The translations under genes were made by a program, and so were the position numbers. Below, piece by piece: positions 9,288 to 18,689 of a DNA stretch of 56,060 nucleotides. This stretch comes from an uncultured Cyclobacteriaceae bacterium (GTDB lineage: Bacteria > Bacteroidota > Bacteroidia > Cytophagales > Cyclobacteriaceae). Under the pieces are notes generated by a model, which was given only the letters and a program-made list of their open reading frames with translations, did no database searches and was not told the origin of the DNA. The stretch spans positions 1-56,060 of the forward strand of contig CALGOB010000041.1 of NCBI GenBank assembly GCA_937958005.1, given 5' to 3'. How positions within the stretch are numbered: position 1 is the first letter of the stretch; each line of letters opens with the position of its first letter.

Positions 9288-9349
9288 TATGCGGTATTGA
9301 CTGTTCTATATCAAGACCATAAATTTGACATAGTTTTAAATACAAATTT

Positions 9350-9973
9350 ATGAAATTATTAAGAATTGACTCCAGCGTAAGAATTCAAAATTCTAAGACA
9401 AGAATGTTAACCGACTATTTTCTTGAACAATTAAAATCAAATAATCAATATTCACTAAAGAGCAGAGATGTGGGTATTAATCCGCCAAATTTCCCAACTG
9501 ATGAATTCATCAAGGCAAATTATACACCTGAAATGAATAGAACACAGGAAATGAAAAACGTACTTACCTCTTCTGACACATTAATAGATGAACTGATAGA
9601 TAGCGAAAAAATAATAATTGCTTCACCCATGTACAACTTCTCTATTTCTGCCACACTAAAAGCCTATATAGACAATATCGTGAGAGTGGGAAAAACATTT
9701 GCGTTGGATGAAAACGGAGCAATGAAAGGACTCTTAGGTGGTAAAAAAGTACTAGTAATTACATCAAGAGGTGCTATGTCTTATAAAAATGATGAAGCCC
9801 TTCAAGCATTCGATTTTCAAGAAAATTATTTAACTGCATTGCTCAATTTTATAGGGATAACTGACATTACTTTTGTAAATACTGAAGCACAGGATTTTGG
9901 AACAGAGGATTTGAAAATCAGTAACTTTGAGCAATCTAAAAAACAACTATCAGAATTAGCTAAAACATGGTAG
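9350..9973 (+). CDS. azoR: FMN-dependent NADH-azoreductase
   Basis: 207-aa flavodoxin-fold quinone/azo reductase. It shows the family N-terminus LLRIDSSVR, the FMN-binding loop SPMYNFSISATLKAYIDNIVRVGKTF, and GKKVLVITSRGAMSY. Members reduce quinones and azo compounds by two electrons using NADH and protect against electrophiles. Length is normal (about 200 aa). Divergent HxlR and the dyad at 9265 imply induction by such compounds. The last codons overlap the start of the next gene. Confidence 0.93.
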   Translation: MKLLRIDSSVRIQNSKTRMLTDYFLEQLKSNNQYSLKSRDVGINPPNFPTDEFIKANYTPEMNRTQEMKNVLTSSDTLIDELIDSEKIIIASPMYNFSISATLKAYIDNIVRVGKTFALDENGAMKGLLGGKKVLVITSRGAMSYKNDEALQAFDFQENYLTALLNFIGITDITFVNTEAQDFGTEDLKISNFEQSKKQLSELAKTW

Positions 9974-10782
9974 ACGAAAAAATCATAAATAGAAAAGGAG
10001 CAAGAAAAGCACAAGATATTCCAGAAAACGTATTGACTTTGCTGAACAGAGGTGAAATTCCAACCGTTAACCTGACAGAGTGGTTAGCGGTAGATCAAAT
10101 CAAATTGATAAAAAGCACTTTCCATAAAATCGGTTTGAAGGATAGTATAGATACGATCATAAAAGTAATTGAACAGCAAAAGAAACCCTCAACAATGAGC
10201 TCTATCAAACTTATTGGACAACATCTTTACGAGTTTTGTAGTCAATCAAAAACTGTAATGTCAACAACCGGTTTTTTAAGCAATCACCAATCTGACACTA
10301 TAAGATGTTATGCTCCATATTTAATCGCCTTAAATAATGACCTTTCTATTTCAAAAAAACTTGATCAATCTAGAAAGTTAATTGCCGACAAGCATTTTGG
10401 AGTTAGAGAAGTTGTTTGGATGGCATTAAGACCTGAAATAGAAAAAAATCTCAATGAATCAATCGAAATTTTGTATGAATGGACTAACGATAATGACGAA
10501 AACATTAGGCGTTTCACAACAGAGGCGACAAGACCAAGAGGCGTTTGGTGTAAGCATATAGAAGAATTAAAAGAGAGTCCCGAACAGCTATTGCCAATTT
10601 TGGAGAAATTAAAGTCAGACAAGTCTAAATATGTACAGGATAGCGTAGGAAATTGGCTAAATGATGCGAGTAAGTCCCGACCAGAATTTGTAATCTCACT
10701 TTGTGAAAAATGGAAACAGGAATTGCCAACAGCAGAAACGAAAAAAATAATAAAACGAGCCTTAAGAACAATCCATAAATAG
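9967..10782 (+). CDS. DNA alkylation repeat (AlkC/AlkD-like) HEAT-repeat protein
   Basis: 271 aa made of HEAT-like helix pairs. The diagnostic stretch RRFTTEATRPRGVWCKHIEEL and YVQDSVGNWLNDASKSRPEFV matches AlkC/AlkD-type DNA glycosylases, which remove alkylated purines without base flipping (family knowledge). The ATG overlaps the azoR stop by 7 bp, so the two are probably translationally coupled; a quinone reductase plus an alkylation-repair protein under an electrophile-type regulator is a coherent stress operon. An enzymatic role is inferred; some members are only DNA-binding. Confidence 0.8.
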   Translation: MVDEKIINRKGARKAQDIPENVLTLLNRGEIPTVNLTEWLAVDQIKLIKSTFHKIGLKDSIDTIIKVIEQQKKPSTMSSIKLIGQHLYEFCSQSKTVMSTTGFLSNHQSDTIRCYAPYLIALNNDLSISKKLDQSRKLIADKHFGVREVVWMALRPEIEKNLNESIEILYEWTNDNDENIRRFTTEATRPRGVWCKHIEELKESPEQLLPILEKLKSDKSKYVQDSVGNWLNDASKSRPEFVISLCEKWKQELPTAETKKIIKRALRTIHK

Positions 10783-10791
10783 AAAATAGTT

Positions 10792-10902
10792 AATGAACCA
10801 ACCCTGACCCAAGGGTACGGGGTATCTATGGGCAATAATTTAATGATCGACTCAAGAGTCGGTGTGCCCGGCCAGGGGAATTAATATCCCTTAGGGATTA
10901 AA
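10792..10902 (+). repeat. R1 repeat, copy 5
   Basis: 111 bp, complete and nearly consensus (CCCTGACCC in place of CCCCGACCC; GTCGGTGTGCCC in place of GTCGGGGCGCCC). It lies 10 bp after the stop of the AlkC/AlkD-like gene. Confidence 0.92.
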
Positions 10903-11109
10903 AGTTATAAAATTACTGACGTCTAATAGAATTATTGGTAATCTTTAAAAAATACCTTACAGTGATTTTGAAGCTTCCCTAAAGTTGTTAGTGTTTGAAG
11001 TTCTCAGATTTAAAAAACATCAATGGTTAAAGACACAAAACTTACCGGTTAACCAGTAATCTGATAACTAATGAGCTTAACTCACATGACAGGTTAGCCT
11101 TTTAAGAAA

Positions 11110-11260
11110 AAACCTTAAACAGTCACTAAAAAGTTGCTTAAACTCTTGTTTGCAACATGGAGTATAGTATCTATTATAGCGGTTAGAAAATTAGTATTTA
11201 AGTTACTAGATCACTGTTAGTTAGGTTTTGTATCAGAACACTAACTCATCATGAGGCTTT
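11110..11260 (+). repeat. R2 repeat, diverged, copy d
   Basis: Eroded long-form R2: TTGCAACATGGAGTATAGTATC, GTATTTAAGTTACTAGATCACTGTTAG and a damaged right end CTCATCATGAGGCTTT correspond in order to copy a. The remainder of 10903-11494 has no visible gene. Confidence 0.5.
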
Positions 11261-11494
11261 AAGCTTGTTACAAAAAATGCCTTTAAATAATTTCTTAATA
11301 TGTCTTCTTTTTTCTTTGTATGTTTTTGATTTAGAAAATGACCATGGAATACGAAAAAATGCAACAAAACTAAATAACTTCAGTAAATGCACTAGTTATC
11401 TACCTTGCATAACACAATGATTCTTATGCCTCCGTCTTTAAAAACACAATAGGTTTGAGATGGTAAAGTTTAGAAAGATAAATCTTTATTATTC

Positions 11495-11704
11495 TTGTCC
11501 ACTTTGTCAGGTGCGAGAAGTAGCGCTATCGTTTTGCAACCTACTAAAACGTATTTTTCACACATGATAGGTAACATAATTACCTGCCTTTCATTGGTTA
11601 GTTTCTATAATAACTTCTCAGAAAATAGAATTTCTGATAGTGAAATAAATGAAGAGCTAAACTGGAAGATTAAACTCTTTGAGCAAAAAATGAATTTGGC
11701 ATAA
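11495..11704 (+). other. short ORF of 69 codons, doubtful
   Basis: Open frame with no recognisable domain. A second frame just upstream (from 11460) reads LYYSCPLCQVREVALSFC and then stops. The mix suggests a decayed gene or chance frame; I would not treat it as a protein without homologues. Confidence 0.15.
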
Positions 11705-11803
11705 TTAGTTTTCTCAACGGCATTTACTATCTTATGATTTTAATAGATTTAGCTGCTTGAGCAAATACTCCTTTTGGCAGTGAAGTTATAAATTTAAGTT
11801 AAA

Positions 11804-12412
11804 GTGAAGTTTAATGTTGTAATTGAACCAGAAAGCAGTTGTTTGGAAAGGATGAGTATTACTATAATAGTAATTTTCACCTTTGTTCCATTTGCTATTG
11901 GTTTGGTAATTCAAAATCTTTATTTGTGCCTTAGTTTTCCATTAGGAATTTTCTTTATTTTCCTTTTTAATATCCTAACGAAAGGAAAATTCAAGACAAA
12001 AAATTGGATTCAAGATTCTTCTTTGGAATTCGATGTCAAATTTTTAACCTATAAGTCTTCCTCAACTTTTATAAAGTATAAGTGGGAAGATATTCAAGAT
12101 TTCAAAATTAAGGTAACGTCATATTATGGACAAGTAAAAAACACCAGTTATAGCGGTGGAACAAAACACACAAACAAATTTCAGGGAACTGAAAATTTAG
12201 TGAAATTCACGTATGGTGGAAAAACAATAAAATATAAGTTCCACATTGGCGGTAAGCAACTAAAAAAAGAGCTTATCCAATTATTTTGTGATGGCCTGGG
12301 AAGACCTTACATAACCCAGGGACACATAGAAATTTTTATAAATCAATCAATTCGCTATAGAACATATATGATAAGCAATATTGATAGAAGTTCTATTGAT
12401 TTGATAGATTGA
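11804..12412 (+). CDS. hypothetical membrane protein with PH-like C-terminal domain
   Basis: 202 aa. Two adjacent hydrophobic segments at about residues 16-36 and 40-58 form a membrane hairpin. The following cytoplasmic part (LEFDVKFLTYKSSSTFIKYKWEDIQDFKIK) has the strand pattern and the YKWEDIxxFKI element common to bacterial PH-like membrane proteins. No enzymatic motif. A GNAT gene follows after only a few bases, so the two may be co-transcribed. Function unknown. Confidence 0.6.
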   Translation: MKFNVVIEPESSCLERMSITIIVIFTFVPFAIGLVIQNLYLCLSFPLGIFFIFLFNILTKGKFKTKNWIQDSSLEFDVKFLTYKSSSTFIKYKWEDIQDFKIKVTSYYGQVKNTSYSGGTKHTNKFQGTENLVKFTYGGKTIKYKFHIGGKQLKKELIQLFCDGLGRPYITQGHIEIFINQSIRYRTYMISNIDRSSIDLID

Positions 12413-12436
12413 AGAAACATGTTAATAAACGCTGAA

Positions 12437-12913
12437 ATGAAAATTAGAGAAGCACATAGAAATAATTATACCATCTCAACTGATAAGAAAAAATTAGATA
12501 TTTTGAGCATTCACAAATTCCTTGCAAATGAAACTGATTGGGCTAAAGGAATCCCAATCAATACTTTGAAAACATCAATTGAAAATTCTCTGAATTTTGG
12601 GCTTTATTTCGATAACAGTCAAATAGGCTTTGCTAGAATAATTTCAGACTACTCAACTATTGCCTATTTAGGAGATGTTTATGTTCTTAAAGAATATAGA
12701 GGAAAGGGATTAAGTAAATGGCTGATAAATGAAATAACAGAACACCCCAACCTTCAAGGGTTAAGACGCTGGATTCTATTAACTGATACAGCTGAATGGC
12801 TTTATAAAAAGTTTGGTTTTACGGAAATACCTAACCCTGAATTTTATATGGAGAAACATAACCCAAAGGTATATAACGAAATAGATAAAAATAACTGCTC
12901 AGTTATGGGTTGA
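12437..12913 (+). CDS. GNAT-family N-acetyltransferase
   Basis: About 158 aa. The acetyl-CoA binding motif is visible as GDVYVLKEYRGKGLSKWLINEI (Q/RxxGxG/A type), preceded by strand IGFARIISDY and followed by the C-terminal signature LYKKFGFTEIPNPEFYMEK. The acceptor is unknown. I prefer the ATG at 12437 (MKIREAHRNN); an in-frame ATG 18 bp upstream is possible. It lies directly behind the membrane protein gene. Confidence 0.85.
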   Translation: MKIREAHRNNYTISTDKKKLDILSIHKFLANETDWAKGIPINTLKTSIENSLNFGLYFDNSQIGFARIISDYSTIAYLGDVYVLKEYRGKGLSKWLINEITEHPNLQGLRRWILLTDTAEWLYKKFGFTEIPNPEFYMEKHNPKVYNEIDKNNCSVMG

Positions 12914-13004
12914 ACAAAAGGTACTTGTAAGCTTACTCCGTCTGGTTTTCAAACGAGTAACCCGCATCTTTTTATGCAATACACTGAAATTAATTCGAAA
13001 AAAA

Positions 13005-13979
13005 ATGAAACATTATTACATACTTCTATTACTATTTGTGATTTATTCTTGTGGAGATATCCAATCACCTAAGAAGACTCCTAATATCAAGTCGAATCAG
13101 GTAGTAAATCAAAAAAGTACATCCTTAATTGTCCTTGGAACTATTCAAGATGCTGGTTCTCCTCATATAGGCTGTAAAGAAGATTGTTGTAAAGATTTAT
13201 TTAGTAATCCAGATAAGGATAGGCAAGTTGTTTCATTGGGGTTAGTTGATAATAATTACAGTAAAAAGTATTTATTTGAAGCAACCCCTGATATAGCAAG
13301 ACAAATGAAGGCTCTGTTAAGAGATGATATTCAAAACAATAACGAATTGGTGGATGGGATTTTCTTATCCCACGCTCACATTGGTCATTATGCAGGATTA
13401 ATGTATTTAGGAAAAGAAGCTACCAATGCAAAAAACATGAATGTATTTGCTATGCCTAGAATGAAAAATTATTTAGAAACAAATGGCCCATGGAGTCAAC
13501 TTGTTTCAGATAATAATATTTCACTGACTCAAATTGAAAAAGAACAACCTATTTCTCTTACACCAAATGCAGTAGTTACTCCATTTTTAGTACCACACCG
13601 AGATGAATATTCTGAAACGGTTGGCTATAGAATTAAAGGGCCTAATAAAACTGCGTTATTCATCCCAGATATTGATAAATGGAATAAATGGGATAAAAGT
13701 ATTGTAGCAGAAATTAAGAAAGTAGACTATGCCTTTTTAGACGCGACATTTTATAATGAAAAAGAAATAAATAATCGTGATATTTCTCAAATCCCACATC
13801 CTTTTATAATTGAAAGCCTTGAAACGTTTAAATCACTTGATTATAAAGATAGAAAAAAAGTAATATTTATTCATTTTAACCATACAAATCCCGTAATTGA
13901 CTTAAATAACGAAGAAGCTAAAAATGTTTTGAACCAAGGGTTTAATATTGGTAGAATTAATGACATATATGATTTATAA
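13005..13979 (+). CDS. PqqB-like metallo-beta-lactamase-fold lipoprotein
   Basis: 324 aa. Signal peptide with lipobox FVIYSC, lipidated Cys about residue 16. The domain starts LIVLGTIQDAGSPHIGCKEDCC, the PqqB-type opening, and carries the modified metal motif SHAHIGHYAGL, later PHRDEY and FIPDIDKW, and IHFNHTN near the end. Relatives are hydrolases of unknown substrate; this is not a PQQ cluster. Being lipidated, it should act outside the cytoplasm. Two Cys pairs near residues 57-62 suggest an additional metal or disulfide. Confidence 0.82.
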   Translation: MKHYYILLLLFVIYSCGDIQSPKKTPNIKSNQVVNQKSTSLIVLGTIQDAGSPHIGCKEDCCKDLFSNPDKDRQVVSLGLVDNNYSKKYLFEATPDIARQMKALLRDDIQNNNELVDGIFLSHAHIGHYAGLMYLGKEATNAKNMNVFAMPRMKNYLETNGPWSQLVSDNNISLTQIEKEQPISLTPNAVVTPFLVPHRDEYSETVGYRIKGPNKTALFIPDIDKWNKWDKSIVAEIKKVDYAFLDATFYNEKEINNRDISQIPHPFIIESLETFKSLDYKDRKKVIFIHFNHTNPVIDLNNEEAKNVLNQGFNIGRINDIYDL

Positions 13980-14049
13980 ATAAAGGAGATCTCTAAAAAC
14001 AAAAATGTATAAAAATTAAAGTACCCTCTATGAGGATACGTTACATTCT

Positions 14050-14184
14050 ATGAATCACCCTGACCCGAAGGTTATCCTATGGATAATCTTTTAATGATCA
14101 ACTGCATCTACGCAAGATAGCTTTAGCGCACGTGCAAGTATCAGAGGTGCTTGACTAGGAAATTAATATCCCTTAAGGTTTAAA
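14050..14184 (+). repeat. R1 repeat, copy 6, long and diverged
   Basis: Recognisable from ATGAATCACCCTGACCCGAAGG, the TTTTAATGATCAACT linker and GGAAATTAATATCCCTTAAGG at the right. The centre contains a long stem with GATAGCTTTAGCGC; the same GCTTTAGC element is in the copy at 53001, so both come from an older long-loop subfamily. Confidence 0.65.
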
Positions 14185-14365
14185 TAACAGTAGTTTTTAA
14201 TAAACTACCTTAAAGACTATTAACCTAATAAAAGCGTAGTGGACTCTTTTACTATTCCTATTTTAAATAGTTTGAACCTCAAAGATCTCACTGATGAAAA
14301 AACCCCAATTGATAACAGAAGGAGATTCTTTAGCAAAAGACTAACTTATTTTAAATAGTTTCTAA

Positions 14366-14577
14366 ATGAGCAGTTTTCCTACATTATTAAAGGACATTTT
14401 CAAGGTATCTGGAAAGGTATGATTTTTAGTATCGAAATCGGATTAATTACTGGAATGTTCATCGATCTATCCATAGGTGCTTTTCTAGGCCATTTTAAAG
14501 ATAAAAAGGCAGAGTATGAAGGTTTAGTGCTAAGTAAAAGCTTTTTTAAATCAGGTTTACAGACAGGTTCATTTTGA
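14366..14577 (+). pseudogene. membrane protein fragment
   Basis: An open frame from about 14366 reads FLNEQFSYIIKGHFQGIWKG, then MIFSIEIGLITGMFIDLSIG and AFLGHFKDKKAEYEGLVLSK before the stop at 14577. One Gly-rich membrane helix followed by a charged tail. There is a stop just upstream and no good start, so this looks like the remains of a larger gene. Family not recognised. Confidence 0.3.
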
Positions 14578-14628
14578 AATCATTTGATGTGCGAGAATGA
14601 CTAAAAACAGAGCTGTGATATGCTTATT

Positions 14629-14692
14629 TATATTTGTTTTACAATTTATATAGAAATAATTCCTATATTTGTTTTACAAATTATATAGAAAT
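14629..14692. promoter_or_regulatory. duplicated 28-bp operator/promoter motif before padR
   Basis: Two 28-bp direct repeats (14630-14657 and 14665-14692) differing at one base. Each contains the dyad TTTGTTTTACAAA (one base changed in the first) and the Bacteroidota -7-like box TATATTTG. The second repeat runs into the padR ATG at 14691. PadR proteins bind such dyads as dimers, so autoregulation is likely. Confidence 0.5.
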
Positions 14693-15020
14693 GAGCAAAA
14701 TATACCTTGGAGAATTTGAAGAGCTAATATTAACCATGGTGGCCTATCTAGATTCAGAGGCTTATGGAAATTCAATTGTCAAATCAATTAAAGACCATCA
14801 AGATAGAACTGTTAATTTAAGTGCTGTTCATGTGACCCTTTACCGCTTAGAAGATAAAGGTTTTGTAAAATCTGAAATGAGAGGGGCTACTTCTGAGCGT
14901 GGCGGAAGAAGAAAACGATATTTTCAATTAACCACCAGTGGACTATCACTTCTGAAAGAATTAAAGTCAGCTAAAATGGACCTATGGAATATGATTCCCA
15001 AACTGCAGTTTAGTGTATGA
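14691..15020 (+). CDS. PadR-family transcriptional regulator
   Basis: About 109 aa from the ATG at 14691 (MSKIYLGEFEELIL), the usual start of this subfamily; an upstream in-frame start at 14634 would translate the operator repeat and is unlikely. Winged helix: YGNSIVKSIKDHQDRTVNLSAVHVTLYRLEDKGFV, wing TSERGGRRKRYFQLT. PadR regulators of this type sit directly in front of FtsX-like permeases in Bacteroidota and repress them. Its stop overlaps the next start as ATGA. Confidence 0.93.
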   Translation: MSKIYLGEFEELILTMVAYLDSEAYGNSIVKSIKDHQDRTVNLSAVHVTLYRLEDKGFVKSEMRGATSERGGRRKRYFQLTTSGLSLLKELKSAKMDLWNMIPKLQFSV

Positions 15021-17620
15021 AGCATATCAGACCGCCTAAAATACCAACCAGGTTTTTAAAATGGTTTTGTCCCCAAGATTTACATGAGTGTATTTTGGGT
15101 GATCTAACCGAACAATATGAAGAAGATAATGAACTTTTCGGTTACCAAAAATCACGCATACGTTTTACTTGGAACGTGATTCGTTTTTGTAGACCAGAAA
15201 TTTTGTTAAGAAACAACAAGTCAAATACTCACTTTAATCAAATTGCTATGTTTAAAAATTATTTCAAAATAGGTTATCGTAACTTATTGAGATACAAATT
15301 TTTCTCACTCATTAACATTCTTGGCCTTAGTATAGGAACAGCTATGAGTTTGTTTATCATCACCCATATTTTTAATGAGTTGAGCTATGAATCATCATAT
15401 AAGAATTATGAAAAAATTTATAGGATAACCTCTGATAGATGGGCAAAACTGCCTCCCTCTTTATCTATTAAATTAAAAGAAGAATCACCAGAAATAAAGA
15501 AAATTGGAAGGATTCACTTCTTAAACCAAAGAGTAATGGAATATGGATCAAACCAAATACTGATAGAGAAACCATATTTGGTGGATGAGTCTATTCTAGA
15601 TATTTTTAGTTTAGAGTTTATAGAAGGTAATTCAAAGGGAGCTTTAGATGCACGGAATGAAATAGTTCTCACGGAAAGAGTCGCTAATAGATTGTTTAAA
15701 CCGGGAGCCAGAAGAATAGGTGAAGAGATCACCTTTTTAGGAAATCAAAAGTATTATGTTACTGGAATTATTAAAGACCTTCCTCAGAACACACATTTGA
15801 AAATGGATTGTTTGGTTTCTATGGCAGATACTGGTGTTTCTCGCAATACTTCTCAGAGTTGGTCTGCCGTAGGAATCTATGCCCTTATCGATTCCAAGAA
15901 AGAGGCACAAAAAGTAGCTGATAGGTTGTTTGATTTTCAAATTAGGTTTAATGAAGGAAATGCCACCAAAGAAGATATTTTAGCTGAAAATGATTTTTAT
16001 GGTTTACACCCTATTAGTGAAATTCACCTTAACTCACATAGAGAGAAAGAAATTGAAGCTAACAGTGATGTGAATTTGTTATATATTTTTGGGACATTGG
16101 TTGTTTTTATTCTGATAGTTGTCATTATTAATTTTGTTAACCTTTATGTTTCTCAGACTTTAAATAGGCTAAAAGAAATAGGTATTAGAAAAGTAATGGG
16201 AGCCCTTAGAAAACAATTGATCTTTCAATTTTTATCCGAAGCTTTTTTATTGGTTGCCATTAGTGGAGTAATTGCGATTGGCCTTGTTTATATTTCGATA
16301 CCATTTTATAATCAATTGGTGGATGTACAACTTTCATTAGCAGATTTACTAGCTCCTAGGCAGTTGATTTTGTTTTTTAGCCTGTTGTTATTGATTGGAT
16401 TAATGGCTGGTGGTTTTCCTTCCATTTACTTATCTAAGTTTAGCATAGATCAGGGATTAAAAACCAAAAACATAAAGGGTGACAATAAATACTCCGTTCG
16501 AACGATCATGGTTGCTTGTCAGTTTTTAATATCAACCTGCCTTTTAACAGCTACTGTGATCGTAAGCCGTCAGATGGACTATGTGCAAAATAAAAATTTA
16601 GGCTTTGCCCAAGAAGAGGTAGTTGCTATTAAACTTCATGGTAATTTATGGTGGCAAACTGTAAATCACACCGAAAAGGTAAGAAATGAGTTACTTAAAA
16701 ATAGTGCTGTTAAACAGCTTTCGATTACCTCAAAAGCAATTGGTGATCGTTTTGGTGTAGGGCCATTTTCTTTAAGTGATAAACCTAAAGATGTTTTGTT
16801 TGCACGAAATTTAAAAGCTGATACATGGTTTTTAGAAACTATGGGAATAGAAATAATAAATGGAAGTTCAGTGGGAAAGAGTTTAGAAGGTAACCAATAC
16901 ATTCTAAACGAGCGAGCATCGTCTCTTTTGCAAAGAGATGATAATGATATAATCGGTAAGAAAGCCACTAACGATGAGGGAAAAGTAGGCACGTTAGTTG
17001 GTATTGTGAAGGATTTTCATTTTGCATCTTTACATAACGATATAGATCCTTTGGTCATCACAACTCAAGAAGATTTACGTTATGCAGATTATCTATTAAT
17101 AAGGATAGTTACGAATGAATATAGGTCAACATTGAAATTTATAGAATCAACTTTACAAGAAATAGCTCCTGGTTCATTAATGATTTCTTATTTCTTAAAT
17201 GATAAAATGGAGAATTTGTATCATTCTGAAGATAATCTCTTTACCTTATTTAAAGTCTTTTCAACTATTGTTATCCTATTGGCTTGTTTAGGCTTATTTG
17301 CTTTGTTTGCCTTTGTTGCGCAAACAAGGAAAAAAGAGTTGGGCATCAGAAAAACCCTTGGGGCTACTGTATGGCAATTACTGTTAACACTGGGTAAAAC
17401 TTATTTTGGTATCTTGATTTTAGCAATTGTTTTAGCCATCCCCATTACTTGGTACTTTTCTTCCAACTGGTTAACGAATTTTGCATTTCAAACGACAGTA
17501 TACTGGTGGTATTTTTTAGTTCCTGGTCTTTTTATTCTAGTGCTGGCCACTTTGGCAATCATACTTCAGTCTTGGAAAGTGGCAAATGTTAACCCAATAG
17601 AATCATTAAGAGATGAGTAA
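15017..17620 (+). CDS. FtsX/MacB-type ABC transporter permease with N-terminal prefix domain
   Basis: 867 aa. Residues 1-75 are the 'permease prefix' domain seen in PadR-linked permeases (PPKIPTRFLKWFCPQDLHECILGDLTEQY). Then a MacB-like unit starts FKNYFKIGYRNLLRYKFFSLINILGLSIG (TM1), a periplasmic domain, three TMs with LKEIGIRKVMGALRKQLIFQFLSEA, a second periplasmic domain, and a final TM set with KKELGIRKTLGATVWQLL. The duplicated FtsX signature is typical. Probable role: export or mechanotransmission using an ATPase encoded elsewhere; none is adjacent. Translationally coupled to padR. Confidence 0.92.
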   Translation: MKHIRPPKIPTRFLKWFCPQDLHECILGDLTEQYEEDNELFGYQKSRIRFTWNVIRFCRPEILLRNNKSNTHFNQIAMFKNYFKIGYRNLLRYKFFSLINILGLSIGTAMSLFIITHIFNELSYESSYKNYEKIYRITSDRWAKLPPSLSIKLKEESPEIKKIGRIHFLNQRVMEYGSNQILIEKPYLVDESILDIFSLEFIEGNSKGALDARNEIVLTERVANRLFKPGARRIGEEITFLGNQKYYVTGIIKDLPQNTHLKMDCLVSMADTGVSRNTSQSWSAVGIYALIDSKKEAQKVADRLFDFQIRFNEGNATKEDILAENDFYGLHPISEIHLNSHREKEIEANSDVNLLYIFGTLVVFILIVVIINFVNLYVSQTLNRLKEIGIRKVMGALRKQLIFQFLSEAFLLVAISGVIAIGLVYISIPFYNQLVDVQLSLADLLAPRQLILFFSLLLLIGLMAGGFPSIYLSKFSIDQGLKTKNIKGDNKYSVRTIMVACQFLISTCLLTATVIVSRQMDYVQNKNLGFAQEEVVAIKLHGNLWWQTVNHTEKVRNELLKNSAVKQLSITSKAIGDRFGVGPFSLSDKPKDVLFARNLKADTWFLETMGIEIINGSSVGKSLEGNQYILNERASSLLQRDDNDIIGKKATNDEGKVGTLVGIVKDFHFASLHNDIDPLVITTQEDLRYADYLLIRIVTNEYRSTLKFIESTLQEIAPGSLMISYFLNDKMENLYHSEDNLFTLFKVFSTIVILLACLGLFALFAFVAQTRKKELGIRKTLGATVWQLLLTLGKTYFGILILAIVLAIPITWYFSSNWLTNFAFQTTVYWWYFLVPGLFILVLATLAIILQSWKVANVNPIESLRDE

Positions 17621-17730
17621 ATAAGAAATGTAATCAAATATTCATTAGATGAGCCTTCCTATAAGTTCACATTGCAATTTATAAGCTGCTACATACACTT
17701 GTAGCTTATTTAGCACAAAAAATTATTCTA

Positions 17731-18669
17731 GTGATTACGATCTCATTGATGATCTTAATGGCTGCATGCGGTGGAAAAACACCTAAAATGGTAACAAAAG
17801 AAGAAGAGCAAAAGGCAGCGGAACCTAAACTAAAGGTTTATAGGTTCGCTGTTGGAGATATTTTAGTGAAAGATATTAGTTTGTTTAACCCAGGAACTGA
17901 TGAAGGACAATCTAAGAAATTTACTAACTCTGCTTACGTGATTAGACATGAGAAAGGTGATTTGGGACACTGGTTTACCAGATGCACTAGCAGGATTTCC
18001 TGATGGCAATGATTCTGAAGCCTTTCTTATGAAAATGCCAGTTACATTGAGTAGTCAATTAGCTGAAATTGGTGTGAAACCAGAAGAGGTGGAATATTTA
18101 GCTTTATCTCATTTACATGGAGACCATACTGGAAATGATAACCTAATTAAAAAAGCAACTGTTTTGTTACAAAAAGAAGAATATCCTGGCCTGTTTGAAG
18201 GAGAGACTGTTAATCCTGCTCTTGATTCATTAAAAGATAACCAATCTGTCAAACTAGATGAGGACCATAATGTTTTTGGTGATGGAAGTGTAATCATCAA
18301 ACGAGCACCTGGCCATACACCTGGTCTTCAAGTATTATTTCTTGACTTAGAAGAAACTGGGCCAGTTTTATTGTCGGTTGACTTGTATCACTTTACTAAA
18401 AATAGAGAAGCGAGAGGAGTACCTGCATTTAATACGGATAAAGAGCAGACTTTTGCTTCTATGGATGCCATTGAAGCTTTTATTAACCCGACGACATTTA
18501 AACGACAAGGAGTTATTTTTAAGTAAATTAAAATCAATTCATTATATGCTGAAAAATATAGATTAATACAGGTCGAGTTAATATGAAAGAGAAAAAAGCC
18601 AAGCTTTGGATTCAGCATGATTATGAACAAAACCAAATGTTGCCTACTTCTCCTGATTTTGCAAAGTAA
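17731..18669 (+). pseudogene. AHL-lactonase-like metallo-hydrolase lipoprotein gene, frameshifted and split by R3
   Basis: Reading through two lesions restores one protein: lipobox LMAAC, then NSAYVIRHEKGDL, frameshift, WDTGLPDALAGFPDGND, the zinc motif ALSHLHGDHTGN, RAPGHTPGLQVLFL and LSVDLYHF. The frameshift near 17960 looks like loss of one unit of a GATTTGATTT tandem, because relatives have LIWDTG here. At 18483-18581 the 99-bp R3 element interrupts the gene; behind it the frame resumes as MKEKKAKLWIQHDYEQNQML and stops at 18669. The family hydrolyses lactones such as acyl-homoserine lactones; this copy is inactive. Confidence 0.85.
18483..18581 (+). mobile_element. R3 MITE (99 bp), copy b, inside the lactonase-like gene
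   Basis: 99 bp with inverted ends TTAACCCGAC / GTCGAGTTAA, flanked by a TA duplication (18481-18482 and 18582-18583). Removing the element plus one TA restores an uninterrupted frame ...IEAF-MKEKK..., which shows directly that this is an insertion. TA target duplication is the hallmark of IS630/Tc1/mariner transposition. Confidence 0.92.
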
Positions 18670-18689
18670 ATTATATTGAATCAGTCACG

